A DNA stretch of 5,199 bases from an uncultured Eubacteriales bacterium. Lineage in GTDB: Bacteria; Bacillota; Clostridia; Peptostreptococcales; Anaerovoracaceae. Position numbers and translations under genes: made by a program. The stretch's first letter is position 1, and the number at the start of each line of letters is the position of its first letter. Location: the NCBI GenBank assembly GCA_910585135.1, contig CAJUEB010000155.1, forward strand, positions 1 through 5,199, given 5' to 3'. The notes under the pieces were generated by a model. That model was not told where the DNA came from, did not search any database, and was given only the letters and a program-made list of their open reading frames with translations. Of this stretch, positions 5,196-5,199 are shown piece after piece.

Positions 5196-5199
5196 CTTT

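Overview
The window reads as chromosome of an anaerobic Firmicute, most likely a gut-type member of the Clostridia. The evidence is strong purine-rich Shine-Dalgarno sites (AAGGAG, GGAGG, AGAGG), sigma-A-like promoters, AT-rich intergenic DNA around genes of moderate GC, a clostridial-style MutY, and a HypB nickel-insertion GTPase. No rRNA, tRNA, CRISPR array, transposase or phage gene was seen. Species cannot be assigned from this sequence alone.

Layout, left to right. (1) At 1-251 (minus) is the N-terminus of a probable restriction-modification enzyme carrying a PD-(D/E)XK nuclease motif. It is cut by the window edge and preceded by its own promoter. (2) At 252-629 is an AT-rich gap holding a cluster of AAACTCTGTAT-type inverted repeats; the strongest hairpin, followed by a T-tract, is the likely mutY terminator. 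(3) At 630-1766 (minus) is a complete mutY. (4) At 1767-2260 is a 494-base gap containing a 13-unit, 17-bp tandem array and two back-to-back promoters, one reading toward mutY through the array and one reading into the next gene. (5) At 2261-2590 (plus) is a small DUF202-type membrane protein with an unusually extended heptad repeat. (6) At 2680-3387 (plus) is a GntR/FadR-type regulator whose FCD domain has lost most metal-ligand positions. (7) A symmetrical terminator at 3417-3446 serves both converging transcription units. (8) At 3460-5180 (minus) is a two-gene operon: a polytopic, Trp-rich membrane protein (DUF5692-like) overlapping hypB by one base.

Functionally, mutY is housekeeping DNA repair and the left-edge gene is probably defence. 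The least explained part is the right end, where a nickel GTPase normally tied to [NiFe]-hydrogenase maturation is translationally coupled to an uncharacterised membrane protein, with a one-component regulator converging on it. Whether the regulator controls that operon cannot be tested here, because the operon promoter lies beyond the right edge. The 17-bp array in the probable mutY leader and the palindrome cluster downstream of mutY are the main non-coding structures.
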